Below, in pieces: positions 1 through 11,649 of a stretch of 64,000 nucleotides of DNA. This DNA comes from Escallonia rubra (taxonomy: Eukaryota; Streptophyta; Magnoliopsida; Escalloniales; Escalloniaceae). The first letter of the stretch is position 1. Every line of letters starts with the position of its first letter. Made by a program: the position numbers and the translations under genes. The notes beneath the pieces were generated by a model, which was not told the origin of the DNA, made no database searches, and was given only the letters and a program-made list of their open reading frames with translations. The stretch covers positions 84,493 through 148,492 of the forward strand of contig JAVXUO010000597.1 in NCBI GenBank assembly GCA_033065855.1. The letters are read 5' to 3'.

Positions 1-663
1 TAATTGAGCTTTACATACGATTTACTCATCTTGAATGTTGTTGGATGTAAATTCACATGCGGAGCTTGTACGAAGAATAACATATATAATTATGTTGTGA
101 TACATGCGATACATGCAAAAAAATAAAGGAACAAATTACCTGACATGAGTAAGAAAATAGAAGTAACCGTTTTAAGATGTCATTTGAGATAGATTTTTTG
201 ATGGTCAAACTTGGTTTAATTTAAATTAAATCAAGTATGTGGATGTTTGGCAAAAAAAACATTAAGAAATTTAATCCGTCTAAAAAATTGTTGTTATCCC
301 ATCCTGGCTATACACACTTGGACCTCTGTTATCTCGTCTGGCAACCCCGGTCGGTCGACTGCATCGGCCGACAGGCCCCAATCGGTCGGCTGCACACATT
401 TGGACCACCGCACCTACGGGCCTACTTTGCGACCCATGTCGCTTACTCCTGAGAGCCGATTTCTCAACCGCCATCCATGCGCCACGCCGGCACCACATAA
501 ACTCCGTCGTGCCCATGCAATGTGCCGCTTATACAGTCGTTCCCCCTGGCATCCTATCACACTACTGCGCCCCTACGTTGGTCCATCCTTTCACCACACC
601 ATGCGCACCTTGCCTTGGTCGTGGAGCATGCTTCGACCCACTCTCCGGAGTGTATAGTATTCT
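1..663. other. unassigned sequence, no gene seen
   Basis: AT-rich for the first 300 bases, then more GC-rich. The short open frames here overlap each other on both strands and match no family I recognise. The GC-rich part leads straight into the tandem repeat that follows and may belong to the same element. Confidence 0.4.
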
Positions 664-1240
664 GTGGGGATAAGTGGCCCCTCCAAGACACTATCTTCAT
701 CAGGGAGTTCTAAGTGCCCTGGTATGAAGACTCCCCTTCCACCAGGTAGGTGGCTCCTCCGGAATGCTATCTCGGCCCGTCAGGTAGGCGACTCATATGG
801 GACACTACCTTGGTGCACTCTGAGTGCTCCGGCACAAGGACTCACCCATGGGGATAGGCGGCTCCTTCGAGACACTATCTTCACTAAGGAGCTCTAAGTG
901 TTCCAACATGAAGACTCCCCTTCCGCCAGGTAGACGGCTCCTCGGGATGCTACCTCAGCTTGTCGGGTAAGCAACTCCTCTTCAGTGCTCCGACACAAGG
1001 ACTCACCCACGGGCATAGGCGATTCCTCTGAGACATTATCTCTGCCAAGGAGTTCTAAGTGCTCCGGCATGAAGAGTCCCCTTCCGCTAAGAAGACAGCT
1101 CCTCCGGGATGCTACCTTGGCCCGTCGGGTAGACGACTCCTCTGGGACACTACATTGGCGCGCTCTGAGTGCTCCGGCATAAGAACTCATCCGCGGGATA
1201 GACGACTCCTCCGGGACATTATCTCTGCCAGGGTGTCTAC
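664..1240. repeat. degenerate GC-rich tandem repeat, ~180-bp unit
   Basis: About three units of 163-187 bp. Each has the order: ACTATCTTC or ATTATCTCTGCC, AAGGAGTTCTAAGTG, a CATGAAGACTCCCCTTCC block, a GGGATGCTACCT block, and TCCGGCACAAGGACTCA. Anchor points recur near 686, 874, 1038 and 1219. Copies differ by substitutions and small indels, so this is an old array. Such arrays often sit in non-coding parts of LTR retrotransposons, and an LTR-like segment follows at 1.5-2.0 kb, but the link is inference. Open frames over the array are by-products of the repeat. Confidence 0.7.
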
Positions 1241-1499
1241 ATGACTAGCCTACGTGCTCTGGCACTAGGGGCTTTCATCGGCACCCCTATGGACTATGAC
1301 CCCCGGGTCACTCCGAGACGGGAGCATGTCTTCAGAGGGATCACGCCTAGTCTGCCTGACAGTTGGGCATCGGGTCTTCCCCATCGCTGCCAGGTCCTCG
1401 GCGTCTCTCAACACCCATGGGACTCTGCAAGGGCTTTGGACTGTTGGCTAGATTAAGGGGGCTCTCTGGCCACACCGACGCTGTGTGGGCTAGTCTTTT

Positions 1500-1990
1500 C
1501 AGATAGACAGAGTGAAGATGTGCGGGACAAACCGAGTGAATATGCGATCCGACAGTCCATGGAGCACATGCACCTGTGGATCCCTCGGTGACGTGTCACC
1601 CTTAAGGAGCGCCACGTGTCGATTGATGACAATATCATCTCAACATCTATAAAATAAGGGCCTTGAGAATTCATTTGGAGGACTTCACATTTTTTAGAAT
1701 TCATTCTCACATTCACTTTCTCACTCTAGAATTTTCTCACTCTAGAATTCTAGAGAGAGAAACATACATGACCTTGACTCTAGACCTAAGCATCGCAGTG
1801 TGACTGTCATCGTGTATTCACCCTGCACCATTGCCGTCGCAGCCCTGACATCCTCAGGCTCTATCTGAGAAGCCCTTGGACTATGTCCTTGCTCCATCCT
1901 TATTGTGTCCCACATCAGCATACGTGACATCTGACTCGAACTGCATTCCTTGTGGCACTTCCACGTCGACTGCGAACTTATTTCCTTGGC
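1500..1990 (+). mobile_element. LTR-type element remnant (promoter/leader-like segment)
   Basis: A TATA-like TCTATAAAATAAGGG near 1648 is followed by a C/T-rich leader with repeated CTCTAGAATT. A GC-rich block then ends in a GCATTCCTTGTGGCACTTCC-like motif. The same order and a recognisable version of the last ~120 bases recur at 56.6-57.0 kb, so this is a dispersed repeat. The TATA-plus-leader arrangement suggests the promoter end of an LTR retrotransposon. Neither end is defined and the family is unknown. Broken, old. Confidence 0.35.
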
Positions 1991-2954
1991 ATCAAAAGTT
2001 AGAAATTAATTTAATCCATATAATCCTCGAAAAGTGTGGACTATAAAATAATCATTTTTCTCATAATCATATTTTTAACCCTCTAATTTACTATATTATC
2101 CCCATATTTATCACAAAAGGACATCTCGTACCCTTTAAATAATTATTAGGTCTGATTAGTAATCATACTATAAGCACTAATGTGAGATTGTTGGTGTTTT
2201 TAATTAGAAGTGATAAATAACAACTTTTCTAGGGGGCTGAAAATAGCTTCTTATATAACTTAGTTTTGCATTATAGTTATTAACAAATGAAAGTTATTAT
2301 AACATTACTTCACTGTGGATATTAGAAATTTATTTATTCAGTGTCCTTTGGTCATTCTGCTATAGCAGAACTGATTTAAACACTTTTTATTCAAACACTT
2401 TTTGAAACTTTAAGCTTGTTTACAACTACTTTTGCCAAACAATAAACAGATTACGCTTAAAGTAGATTAAAATCCGATTTTGGGAACTGACTAAGATTTA
2501 AGCCGAAATCTGCTTTTTAGAATCAATCCTGAACCAAACTTGGCATACGGGATAGTAATAGAACTTAAGTTTTTAGATCACTTGAATGTAAAACAATCAA
2601 AGCAACTCAAGCTCGACTTGTTTGCTTTCTCGCTTAGAAACTTGTTCAAGATCGGCTCATACGACAAATAAATCGTGCTTGAACACATGTAAAAGCCCTT
2701 TAGCTTATTGAGCTGGGATACATAATCAAATATTCGTATAGAAATTTCGGGTTCGGGTGGAGTGATAAACAAAGTAAACTTGATCACAATTTAAAGCTTG
2801 ATATGTAAAATAAGCCGAGAACCCAAATTGTGGCTCGGCGCGCTCATTTAGAGGCCCAAGGGTCACACATCATTGACTTACGATAGTACACTAGAAATGA
2901 AGTCATACCAAACCATTTTTAAGATTTTGTTGATATTGCACCTTTAATGAACGA
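1991..2954. other. unassigned AT-rich spacer
   Basis: AT-rich sequence with no coding region, RNA gene or repeat that I can name. One short minus-strand frame (2578-2787) looks accidental. Confidence 0.4.
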
Positions 2955-4672
2955 GAAAACTACACCAATGATCATTGAATTGTAGGCAAATTCTCTTTGC
3001 CTGCTGAATTTAGATTTGTGGCATTTTTGTCACTATACTCGTTGATTTGTTCAATCAACTCATTCTGTTAGCTGGTGTTAGCAATATGTCCGTTGAGTGA
3101 TCTCACGACTTGCATGTGGGCTCAACTTGAGGGTATTTTCGTAACTCTACAAATAATATTCCTTTTCTTTTCTTTTTTTATTTGTCTTCCTTTATTTTCA
3201 ACGACTACCACTAACCACCCTATACTCACATCTCACTACCACAACCCCCATACCCTCATATGTTACCACCAACCACCTCACCCAAATCTTGCCGACCACT
3301 ATCACCATCACCATGCCTTGCCACCTCACCCAAGTAGGGATGGTAATAAGACCCACAACCGGTGGATCCCCGCCCCACCCCGTTCCTATAGGAGCGGGTT
3401 TTTTTTTACTTTGACCAGGCCACGAGGCGGGTATGGTTTTTTTTTAAATCCACAACGGGTTAGGGGCGGGTATGGTATTTAGTTCAAACCGCCCCAGTAT
3501 ATATACCCTATTAATCCTTTAATCACAGCCGTCCATCCTACACATATATATGACATGTCCTATTGTCCTTATTCCTCCCCATTCCCCAACTCTAATTTCC
3601 ATCTCACTATCTGCCGATATCAAGATTCAAGCCGCGCCGTCAACCCCTAATTTTCATCTGCCGATTCAAGGCGCGCCACTCTGCCGACAACAAGCCGTAC
3701 CAAGTCGCCAAAAATCCATGGTAAAATATCAGGTTTGCCAAGTGCCAGAAAGGATCGGGGCGAGACAGAGCGGGTTTGGACGGGTTTCGAGGGCATAACG
3801 GCAGAGCGGGGACGGGTTTTCTAAAACATTTTAGGGTTAGATATGGATTTGTAATTATATAACCCGGTCCGGGGCTGGTGTGGGGCGGGGTGGGATTTCA
3901 AGGGTAGCGGGGCGACTGCGGATCTTATAAGATCCACGTCCGATCCGCCCCATTGCCATCCCTACACCCAAGCCTTACCACCCACCACCAACCTTATGAC
4001 CAAGCAGTTGCCCTTCCAAACCTCGCAACCCATGACCACCACGACCATGTTGCAATCACACCCAAGCCTCAACACCCATCGTCACCGCGACCATGCAGCT
4101 GCCCCATAAAAGCCTTGCCCTTTTATGCATCAACCTCTGTCTTGATGTAGCCAACCAGATTGTCACCGCAGCTTCTGAAGAGTATGAGCACGGTCTCGAA
4201 TATGAAGGATATAGCCTTTCACTCTTGCCTCCACAAATGGCTCTAGGTCTCTCTACCCATCTCTCTCACCGCCTACCACCACCACAGCTAAGTTGCTGCA
4301 TAAAATCAAACTTTACAAAAAACTGCATTTTGTCTTCTTCTCAATCTTCACCCCCAACTGACAACTTTGGTTGCTGGATCTTCAGAGATCAAATGGTATG
4401 GCAAGTTTATGGGTCAAGTAAGGTGGTGATGGTACACGATGTTATAGGTTTTTTTTTTTTTTTTTGCAATTTGAGACGGCAGAGGTTGCTTCCGATGGTG
4501 GGTTATGGCAAAGGACGGATGTGGTGATTGGTTACAATGGCCATGAGGTGGGGGAAGGGCAGTCCTTGCTGGCGCTGGACTAGTGGGGGTAGATGGCTCG
4601 TGAGGGTGGATTGGTGTGGTAAAAGAAGAAACATATTTGAGCGATAGTGACTTTTTTGCCCCTCAGTTATGC
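2955..4672 (+). mobile_element. non-autonomous TIR-type DNA element (right end missing), host of a hAT insertion
   Basis: The first ~150 bases, starting GAAAACTACACCAATGATC, are the reverse complement of sequence ending near 11795, so this is one terminal inverted repeat of a dispersed element. Bases ~4290-4672 recur at ~12053-12405 at high identity, including ACTTTTTTGCCCCTCAGTTA at the end. At 12.4 kb that segment continues into the opposite TIR; here it stops and copia-like sequence follows, so this copy lacks its right end. No transposase is seen. A Mutator-like origin would fit, but no target duplication can be read. A hAT element (3335-3964) sits inside. Confidence 0.5.
3335..3964. mobile_element. 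non-autonomous hAT element with 8-bp target duplication
   Basis: Ends are TAGGGATGGTAAT and ATTGCCATCCCTA, a 13-base terminal inverted repeat with one mismatch, fitting the hAT end rule (YARNG). It is flanked by a perfect 8-bp direct repeat CACCCAAG at 3327-3334 and 3965-3972. Length 630 bp, no transposase. Subterminal GGGCGGGT/GCGGGT motifs are dense at both ends. A related left end without a partner lies at 21627. The intact duplication implies little loss since insertion. Confidence 0.88.
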
Positions 4673-4691
4673 ATATGTGCCAGATTAAAAG

Positions 4692-4918
4692 ATGGCCTTG
4701 TTCTTGTTTTATTACCTATCATATTGTCACTTCTTGCCCGGTAAGAATAGGCAATCAAGTTCATCAGTGCAAACTACCAATGGCCGGAGGCTATTTATCT
4801 CATTGCCTCTAGACCTGATATTATGTTTAGTGTGTGCATCTTTGTCCAAAGAATATCATATTACTGCTGTTAAACGTATTTTTAAATATCTCTCTGGAAC
4901 TATAAATTTACTTATCTA
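4692..4918 (+). mobile_element. Ty1/copia reverse-transcriptase fragment (fossil)
   Basis: The translation contains a stretch like the C-terminal part of copia polymerase (AVKRIFKYLSGTINL, preceded by a PDIMFSVC-like region). Only this short piece remains and it abuts the truncated DNA element on its left. No LTRs are visible. Broken, old. Confidence 0.6.
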
Positions 4919-4982
4919 AGTTTGAGTTTGCTTTCTAAAATTTGACTTTGAAGCCACATTGGTTTGCCTGATTTTTCCTTAC

Positions 4983-5288
4983 TTATAAACCCATACAGGA
5001 ACAGACCATCCTTATAACGTCTCCCTCAAAACATACCTCTAGGTTAATGTACAAATGATATCCTGATCTCAAATTAAGCTGAGAAAATATTGTTGCATCC
5101 TGTAATTGATCAAACAGGTCATCAATGTGTGGAAGTGGATATTTGTTCCTCACAGTCACATGATTCAATTGCATGTAACTGCAAAATAGGAGCACAAAAG
5201 CAAAATCACACTTATAACTGTTGCATTTTGGCGTTAAGGCTTTAGTGGCCAATTTATTGCCAAAAAGATTCTCCTGAGAAAAACTCAC
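4983..5288 (-). mobile_element. Ty3/gypsy reverse-transcriptase fragment (fossil)
   Basis: On the minus strand the peptide [20 protein letters not shown] followed by [10 protein letters not shown] matches the conserved start of the Ty3/gypsy reverse-transcriptase palm. The fragment is isolated, lies next to a copia fragment in the opposite orientation, and shows no LTRs or other domains. Broken, old. Confidence 0.75.
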
Positions 5289-5478
5289 TCTAATCTTTCT
5301 AATCTTTTCTTTTCTCTCACTTGCACAAAAAATTCATAACCAATGGGTTAGAAATTACACCAAACCTCTTCTTAGGTTAGAAGTTTAAGAAAAAGTAAAA
5401 ATTTTTAAAATTTGCATAGTCATTTATAAAAGATGTTTCTAGACTTTGACTGTAGTTTATCTGTTATAGCATGTCACG

Positions 5479-8400
5479 TGTGATACCCCGAACCTAGGTT
5501 TACGAGGTTATTATTACTTGGCGACGATTGTTGTAAGTAAGATGAATTTAGACCTTCAGTTAAGATCTTGCGAGCGGTATTAATTGAATCTTTAGCCCAT
5601 GACTCTGGAGAGGTTATAATTAATTAGGGTTATTATGTAAAGGTATAGATCTTAATTGATTATTTTAAAGAGAGAGAGACATAGAGCTATGGAGAAAAAT
5701 GTGGGATTTTGATAAGATAGAGAGTGGTTTGGGGATAAAGAAAAGAAGGAGATTTTGGAAAAGATTAAAAGGAAGCATATTTATAAATAAGCTAGACAAA
5801 AAGAAGAAAAAAAAGAAGAAAAGGGGACAGAAAATGAATAGAAAAGAGAGAAGAAGTGAGGCAGCAGGCCCTAATCGGCAGCGCCGCTCCCAGCTCCGAC
5901 GTCCCCATCTCCTCACCGGCAAGAAACTCCGGCGGTCCTTCACCGGGCGCCATTGCAATGCCTCTGAACCGCCGCGCCGCTGCCACCGCCGTATGGGACT
6001 CATCGCCGGTCTTCACCGCTGCGATGGCCTTGGACCCAACTGCTACCGATCTCGCCTTCGGCCACCGACGGCGGCGACACCAAGGGGCCACCAGGGACAA
6101 CGCCAGAATAGTCACCAGCCCACCCACCCAAGGGCTGCCGTCGCTTAGCCCAATGTCAGCAGATCTGCGAAGGCAGCGCCGGCGTGCTTCGCCGTCGATG
6201 GGCATTGACCAGCCATGTCCGGCAACCACCTCATCGATTACCGCCGACAGAGAGAGAGAGGGAGAGAGTCTAGGTGGGGTGACCGGTAAGTGAATCGGCA
6301 GTGGTGGTACCGATTTAATTGACAGTTGGAGATCGCGGCAGGTGGTGCTTTAGGGGATCCCGACTTGGTGGTCGATGCGCCTGCGATGACGTCGCGCCGG
6401 TGGATGATGGCGACGATGTTGGTGATGCGCCAGTTTGTGAAAGATCACTGAGGTTGGTGCATGGCTTGTGACGGTGGGTAGCAGTGGTAGTCTTTTGGTA
6501 TTGGGTGCACCGGCGACAGTTGGTGCCTAGGAGATCGCACTAGGATGGAGAGGGAGATTAGGGTGGCCGATCCTTGCGCCGGGGTTCTGCTATGAGACTG
6601 GCGATAATTGCAGTGAAACCATGGGTTTGTGGTTATGATGGTTGACGGCAGCAACACGGCGGCTTGACACGGCGGTAGAGCAGGTTTTATGTTATGTTAC
6701 CTCCAGTGAGTTGGGAGGTGAAACGGTGGTCGGGAGTGCGGCTGATTAGTGGTAATTGGGGATTGGAGGTGCATCTAACCTAACGTGGAACTTGGCGGTT
6801 GTGGCGGCGGTAGCACTTAATACTATTGGTTTGATGAGTTAGGACTAAAGAAATGGGTGGCACTCTGTATAAAATTAGGAAATGGGTTGGTGGTGTGCTT
6901 GTGTGATGGTGACTACGCAGTGATGGTTTAGCAACAATGCTTGTGGTGGCTAGAATGGATTGAGGTGAACGGTGAATGTATGACTTTGGCGGGTGTGCAT
7001 TAACTGGGTGTTGAGCGGCTATGTGTGTATACTAGGTGTCGTGGTTTACGTATGTGTGATTTTTAATGGTGGTGCTTAGGGTGACTGTGGTAGGTTTGTG
7101 TGCGTGCGGTGGCGGGTATTTCAGTATGTGAGCCTGGACAAGTGTGATTGTTGTTGGACGTGTATGGAGATATTGTGTGTACATGGTGCAAGTGTACCGT
7201 ATGCTTGCGAAGGTGTACCCTATGCATGTATGTGTTTTTGGACAGGGAGTCGCATAGGCTATGAGAATATATAAAAGGAAATTGTTAGCGTTAGCCCTAG
7301 CGAATAACTGAGTACTATTTAGCACAAGTTACTTGGTGGTTATTAAAACGGGTGAATTAATGGATGTTCGGCAACGGCGATTAAATGCCAAGAATGAAAG
7401 GATGAACTGGGCACGATATTGGACGGGCATGTAAAGGTTGGGCAGTTGACTGCGACATTGAATTTGCTTGAAGACATGTTCAACGGGAATGTTGTGTCGT
7501 GATTGACGATGCTTTGGGATGTAGTAAAGCTGGGAACATGAAGATAAAAAGAATGGCATTGAAGGTTCTTTGAACCGGATGTTACAGCATGATCGTCGCT
7601 CCGGAGATTTTGACGTGGGGAATGTGTCAGGGACAAGTAAGTGACCCTTGATTCAACTAGTATTTTTATATGCAACGTATATGTTTATCTACTGTTAAAA
7701 ATATGTTGTTTATTAGTATTGACCGTTTTAAGTACGTTTAACTGCTCTGGCTTAAATTACCAAAAAAGGTTTTAGTGTTTTATTCTCGTCAAAGAAAAAC
7801 CGGACGAGCATGTAAATGATGTTTTGCCTAGAAACTAAAATGGAACTCGGATTTGAAGTAATCAGTGCAAGTGAGATGTTTTGGTACTTGAAATTTTATG
7901 AATATTGAAGAGCTTGAAAACTATCAAAATGGGCGTGAGAATGGTTTGACATCAATTGATGAGTGATTGTGTTTACGAGGAACCAAAAGGTCTTTTTGTT
8001 TATTCGATTGCTGTGCCCCATATCCACGGGGGAAAGTTGGATTTCGGGCCCTGGTCAACGGGGCTCATACGTTGATGCACAGTACTATTGCTCGTGGTTC
8101 GCCCTAGCGTCCACATGATTATTTTATCCCGGATGGAAAAGGGATTTCGGGCCCTAGTCAGGGGGGCTCGTACGCTGACCGCAGCATATCGTCTGAACTG
8201 ATGTTGAGATTGAACTGGTTTTCTTGAGTTTGTGCTAATGATTATATACCTTAGTTTTGTTTCATGTACTATATTTCATTTACCGGATGATTACTTTATT
8301 ATTTCAGATTCAAATGTTGCTATGATTTAAAGTGAATTATTTTCTGGCATGCCATGGTCCACCTGGTTGAATCATTGGTTACTTACTGAGCTTGTGGAAG

Positions 8401-8753
8401 CTCATCACTTACTTATCATTTCAGGTTGAAAGTAAGGTGATGTTGAGGAGCATAAAAAGGACAATATGGCGCGGAGCTCCGGAGACTGCATAGAATAAGT
8501 CGCTAAGTTTTTAGATTGTTGGTTTAGTTTTAGTTATTGATAAATCAGAGTTATGAGGAATTGTAGCATGAGTGTTGTATTCAAATAAAGATATGAAAAT
8601 GTAATTAAGGTTTGTAGAAGTTTTAAATTCCGCTGCAGATTGTATGTTGTTTTAGCGAGTAAGGCCTAGCAGAGCCCTTGGTTGGAGTCTACTGGGTCTG
8701 CGGCCGGTCACGTGCCAAGCTCGCGGGCCTACACGTGGGTTCGGGTCGTGACA
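5479..8753 (+). mobile_element. solo LTR, Ty3/gypsy-type, with 5-bp target duplication
   Basis: The segment starts TGTGATACCCCGAAC and ends GGGTCGTGACA, the TG...CA ends of long plant gypsy LTRs. It is flanked by a perfect 5-bp direct repeat TCACG at 5474-5478 and 8754-8758. At ~3.27 kb with no gag-pol and no second LTR, it is a solo LTR, the product of LTR-LTR recombination. Inside are a purine-rich tract, a GC-rich block (5.85-6.3 kb), a GT-rich block (7.03-7.25 kb) and two repeats of TTTCGGGCCCT near 8.04 and 8.15 kb. The Tekay/Del lineage is suggested by ends and length only. Open frames inside look accidental. Confidence 0.87.
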
Positions 8754-8758
8754 TCACG

Positions 8759-11649
8759 CACTCGTCAAGATGGAACCAGGGGTCGCTGAGGCCAAGATAA
8801 GGGCCTGGTAGGGCGGGGTGCGGCGCCGGTGAAGGTGGTTGTGGGCATGACGGGGTGGGCGGGTGACGGGGAAGGGGGAGGCAGACGAGGTGGGGGGGGG
8901 GGGGGGAGGAACTACGGAGCAATGAAAAAGAAATTAGATAAATCTACTTAAAAAACCAACGTCTGAATAAGCTCATACAATTCTAAAGCATCACATTCAC
9001 TATATAATGATTCATTTGCAGGGCCAGCCGAGGCAACTGCAAAACCCGCGCACGTGTCTATAACTCTGACCCAAGAGAACCATGCCGAAAATATGCATTC
9101 TTTCCCAGACGGCGAACAATTGGACGTCCGACTTGATGGACCATAGCTCGCCTTCTGATGTTTGTTCCACAGTTTTTCTGTAGTTAACATAAAAAAGTTT
9201 TTGCGTTGAATGTGCAATAGTGAGTGGCTAACTTTTGGACCAGTAGGCATCTTTAATGTTAGTATTATCAAAATAATACCATAAGAAGTGGTTTTATGGC
9301 ATTAATGTGTAGATTGTAATGTAACTAAGCGATTAAAAGAGAATTCATGAGGAAATCCATGCGTGAGTGGGAGGAGTGTGCCTGGGCTCTTGATTTTTGG
9401 TTAACACCTAGAGAGTTAAAAGATCATGGGGTTTCCTAGTCTTGAGGCGAGTTCTATTACTAGACCTCCATTTTTTGACCGGTCTTCGTATAGTACATGG
9501 AAAATTAAGTTTACACATCTGAGCGACGTTTCGATTTGTCAATATTTGAGTTTGTTTTAGAAATATTGAGTGAATTCAAATTGTCTTTTTTCTCATGGGG
9601 AGGGTGGTGTGGCCGCATTTGGGGTGTATTGGTTGGTTTCCTGATAGTAGTAAGACAAATGCATACATAGCCAATTTGGACTCTGAATTGCTTTCAGAGT
9701 AGAAGTTGTCTTGTATTGGTTTTTGTTAGGCTTTGTGTATGTCTAAGTAATTATTCATGTCTTCTCAAGTTTTTACATTCCAAACATCATCTGCCATTTG
9801 AAGTATATATCCTGAACTTCACATCATTTCCTTCCACTTCCATTTCTTATCAACAAAACAAGTGCCTAAACTAGCAGTAACTCCGTTTACACATTCAGCA
9901 TCACTCCTATCAGATCTGAGCAAGCAGAAACATGCCACACTGGCAACAAAAGAAAAGAGTTAATACATAACACCGAAGCTAGATCAGTAAAAGAAAATAC
10001 AAAAGACCCAGTAGTGACCAGAAGAATGCATGTGAAGCCACGTGGAGTCTGGAGATCCTCTGAAAATGTCCAAAAGATTGACTAGTCTATTGAAAACAAA
10101 GAAAATGGGTTCGGAGATAAGTTGTAGGACATGAAGGTGTTAGCCACCTATCAATATACAACACTGCAAATCTAGCGAAACAAGAAAACCTCATCTCAAA
10201 CTCGTCTACCGACTCCCAATCTGTTGCCTCACGTTACCGAACTCCCTTAACATCTGTTTACGATAACTCGTTAGGAATACCAGTTGAAACAATTCCCTAA
10301 CTCCGACATTCTGGTACAAATATTATTGGGTTTCTCCGAGATAGAGCTATGTTTTGTTTAGATACTCGAAAACCCGAATTCCCTTGGCTTGTTGGAGGTT
10401 CTAACATCTTATAAAACCATTTATAAGCTTAATAGTTGCAAATAGGTTAAGTGTCATCTCGTTTTATTTGTTTTGGGGGCATTATCATGTTCAATTAAGT
10501 TGGTCGTCTAAAAAATATCGAAAGATTATGTCTAAGAGCCAGAGCTAACAAAGCCTCAAAGCTTTTGGTCGCTTAGTCAAAACATAATTTATAACTAAGA
10601 GCCAGAGCCAACAACGCCCTCAAGCTCAAGTTCTCAGCTGCTATCTCATTTTGGAAAGGTTCGTCAAAATCACCAATGTCTACGGACCTTGTGCTCCGAT
10701 CTTCCCTTAATTGCTCCATAAATCTAAAAGAGCTCATATCTTGAATTTGGTTGCTATGAGGTACCAGGAAACCAAGACTTCAGGGACGGGCTTTTGCTTT
10801 GGGACAAGAGGAGGAAAGAAATTTGCCCTAAGTGATTGAAGGTACACTTTTTATTTTTCAGCATTTGGCATGAGATTGTGGATCTAAACCAAGCAGGTTG
10901 GTGAATATAATTTCTGCTATCAGAGCACATCAATTGCTTCGTCGGGATTGTCAGGGCTATATTGCTCATGTAACTGATACCCCCCCCCCCCCCGCGAGGA
11001 GGATTCATTTTGGCTCTCCCGATCACCTCATATTCAGGTTAAGCATGTAAAAATTGTCATCTTCCAGATCAATATCGTCATGCTTAACAATTGATAAGAA
11101 ATGTTCATTTGTTTTCGGTAACATAGACAAACAATTCTACTTAATTTTTACATTCCTGCACAATCATGTATCATTCTTAGATGCATGAAGATAGTGTGAA
11201 CGATCTCTGCAGCGAGCGGAAATCAAAACCCAATTAACGAAACATGCAGTCTTTTTAAATTCAGAAGTAACATTGACTAAATAACGAGGTTGTTGGACAG
11301 CATCTAACACCAATGCTTGTGTTTTCTCCGTCCACATTATAAGGTACAATTAAACCTATAGTTAATTAAGACCATTCTCAGCACAATTCAGCTCTACTTG
11401 CACCCCCTTTAACAGTTCTTTTTTCTTACGCTAATATTCTGGTGTTCCCTTTCAATATCGGGTATCATATGCATTTTTTTTGGTGTTAGTATTAACTGGG
11501 TTCGCTCAAACTGATAATTCGGGTCCATTATTCTGATTTTGGTGCAGCGGTACCCCGTTACCTCCGGCAATTAGGTTCGCCAAGTTCTGAAATCCTCTCC
11601 TTTTCCCCTTCCTTTTCCCCTTTAAAATGGTGTTAGTGAGGAGACCAAG
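8759..11649. other. intergenic stretch without recognisable genes
   Basis: AT-rich sequence with two G/C homopolymer runs (G near 8893, C near 10981). A 107-codon minus-strand frame (8948-9271) has a composition that could be a decayed gene, but I recognise no domain. Nothing else can be supported. Confidence 0.4.

Noticed and set aside
5665-6293. Open frames of 112-149 codons inside the solo LTR
   Set aside because: They overlap each other in several frames within a GC-rich block of the LTR and have no recognisable domain.
8948-9271. 107-codon minus-strand frame as a gene or RNase H fragment
   Set aside because: Composition is protein-like but I could not align any catalytic motif with confidence.
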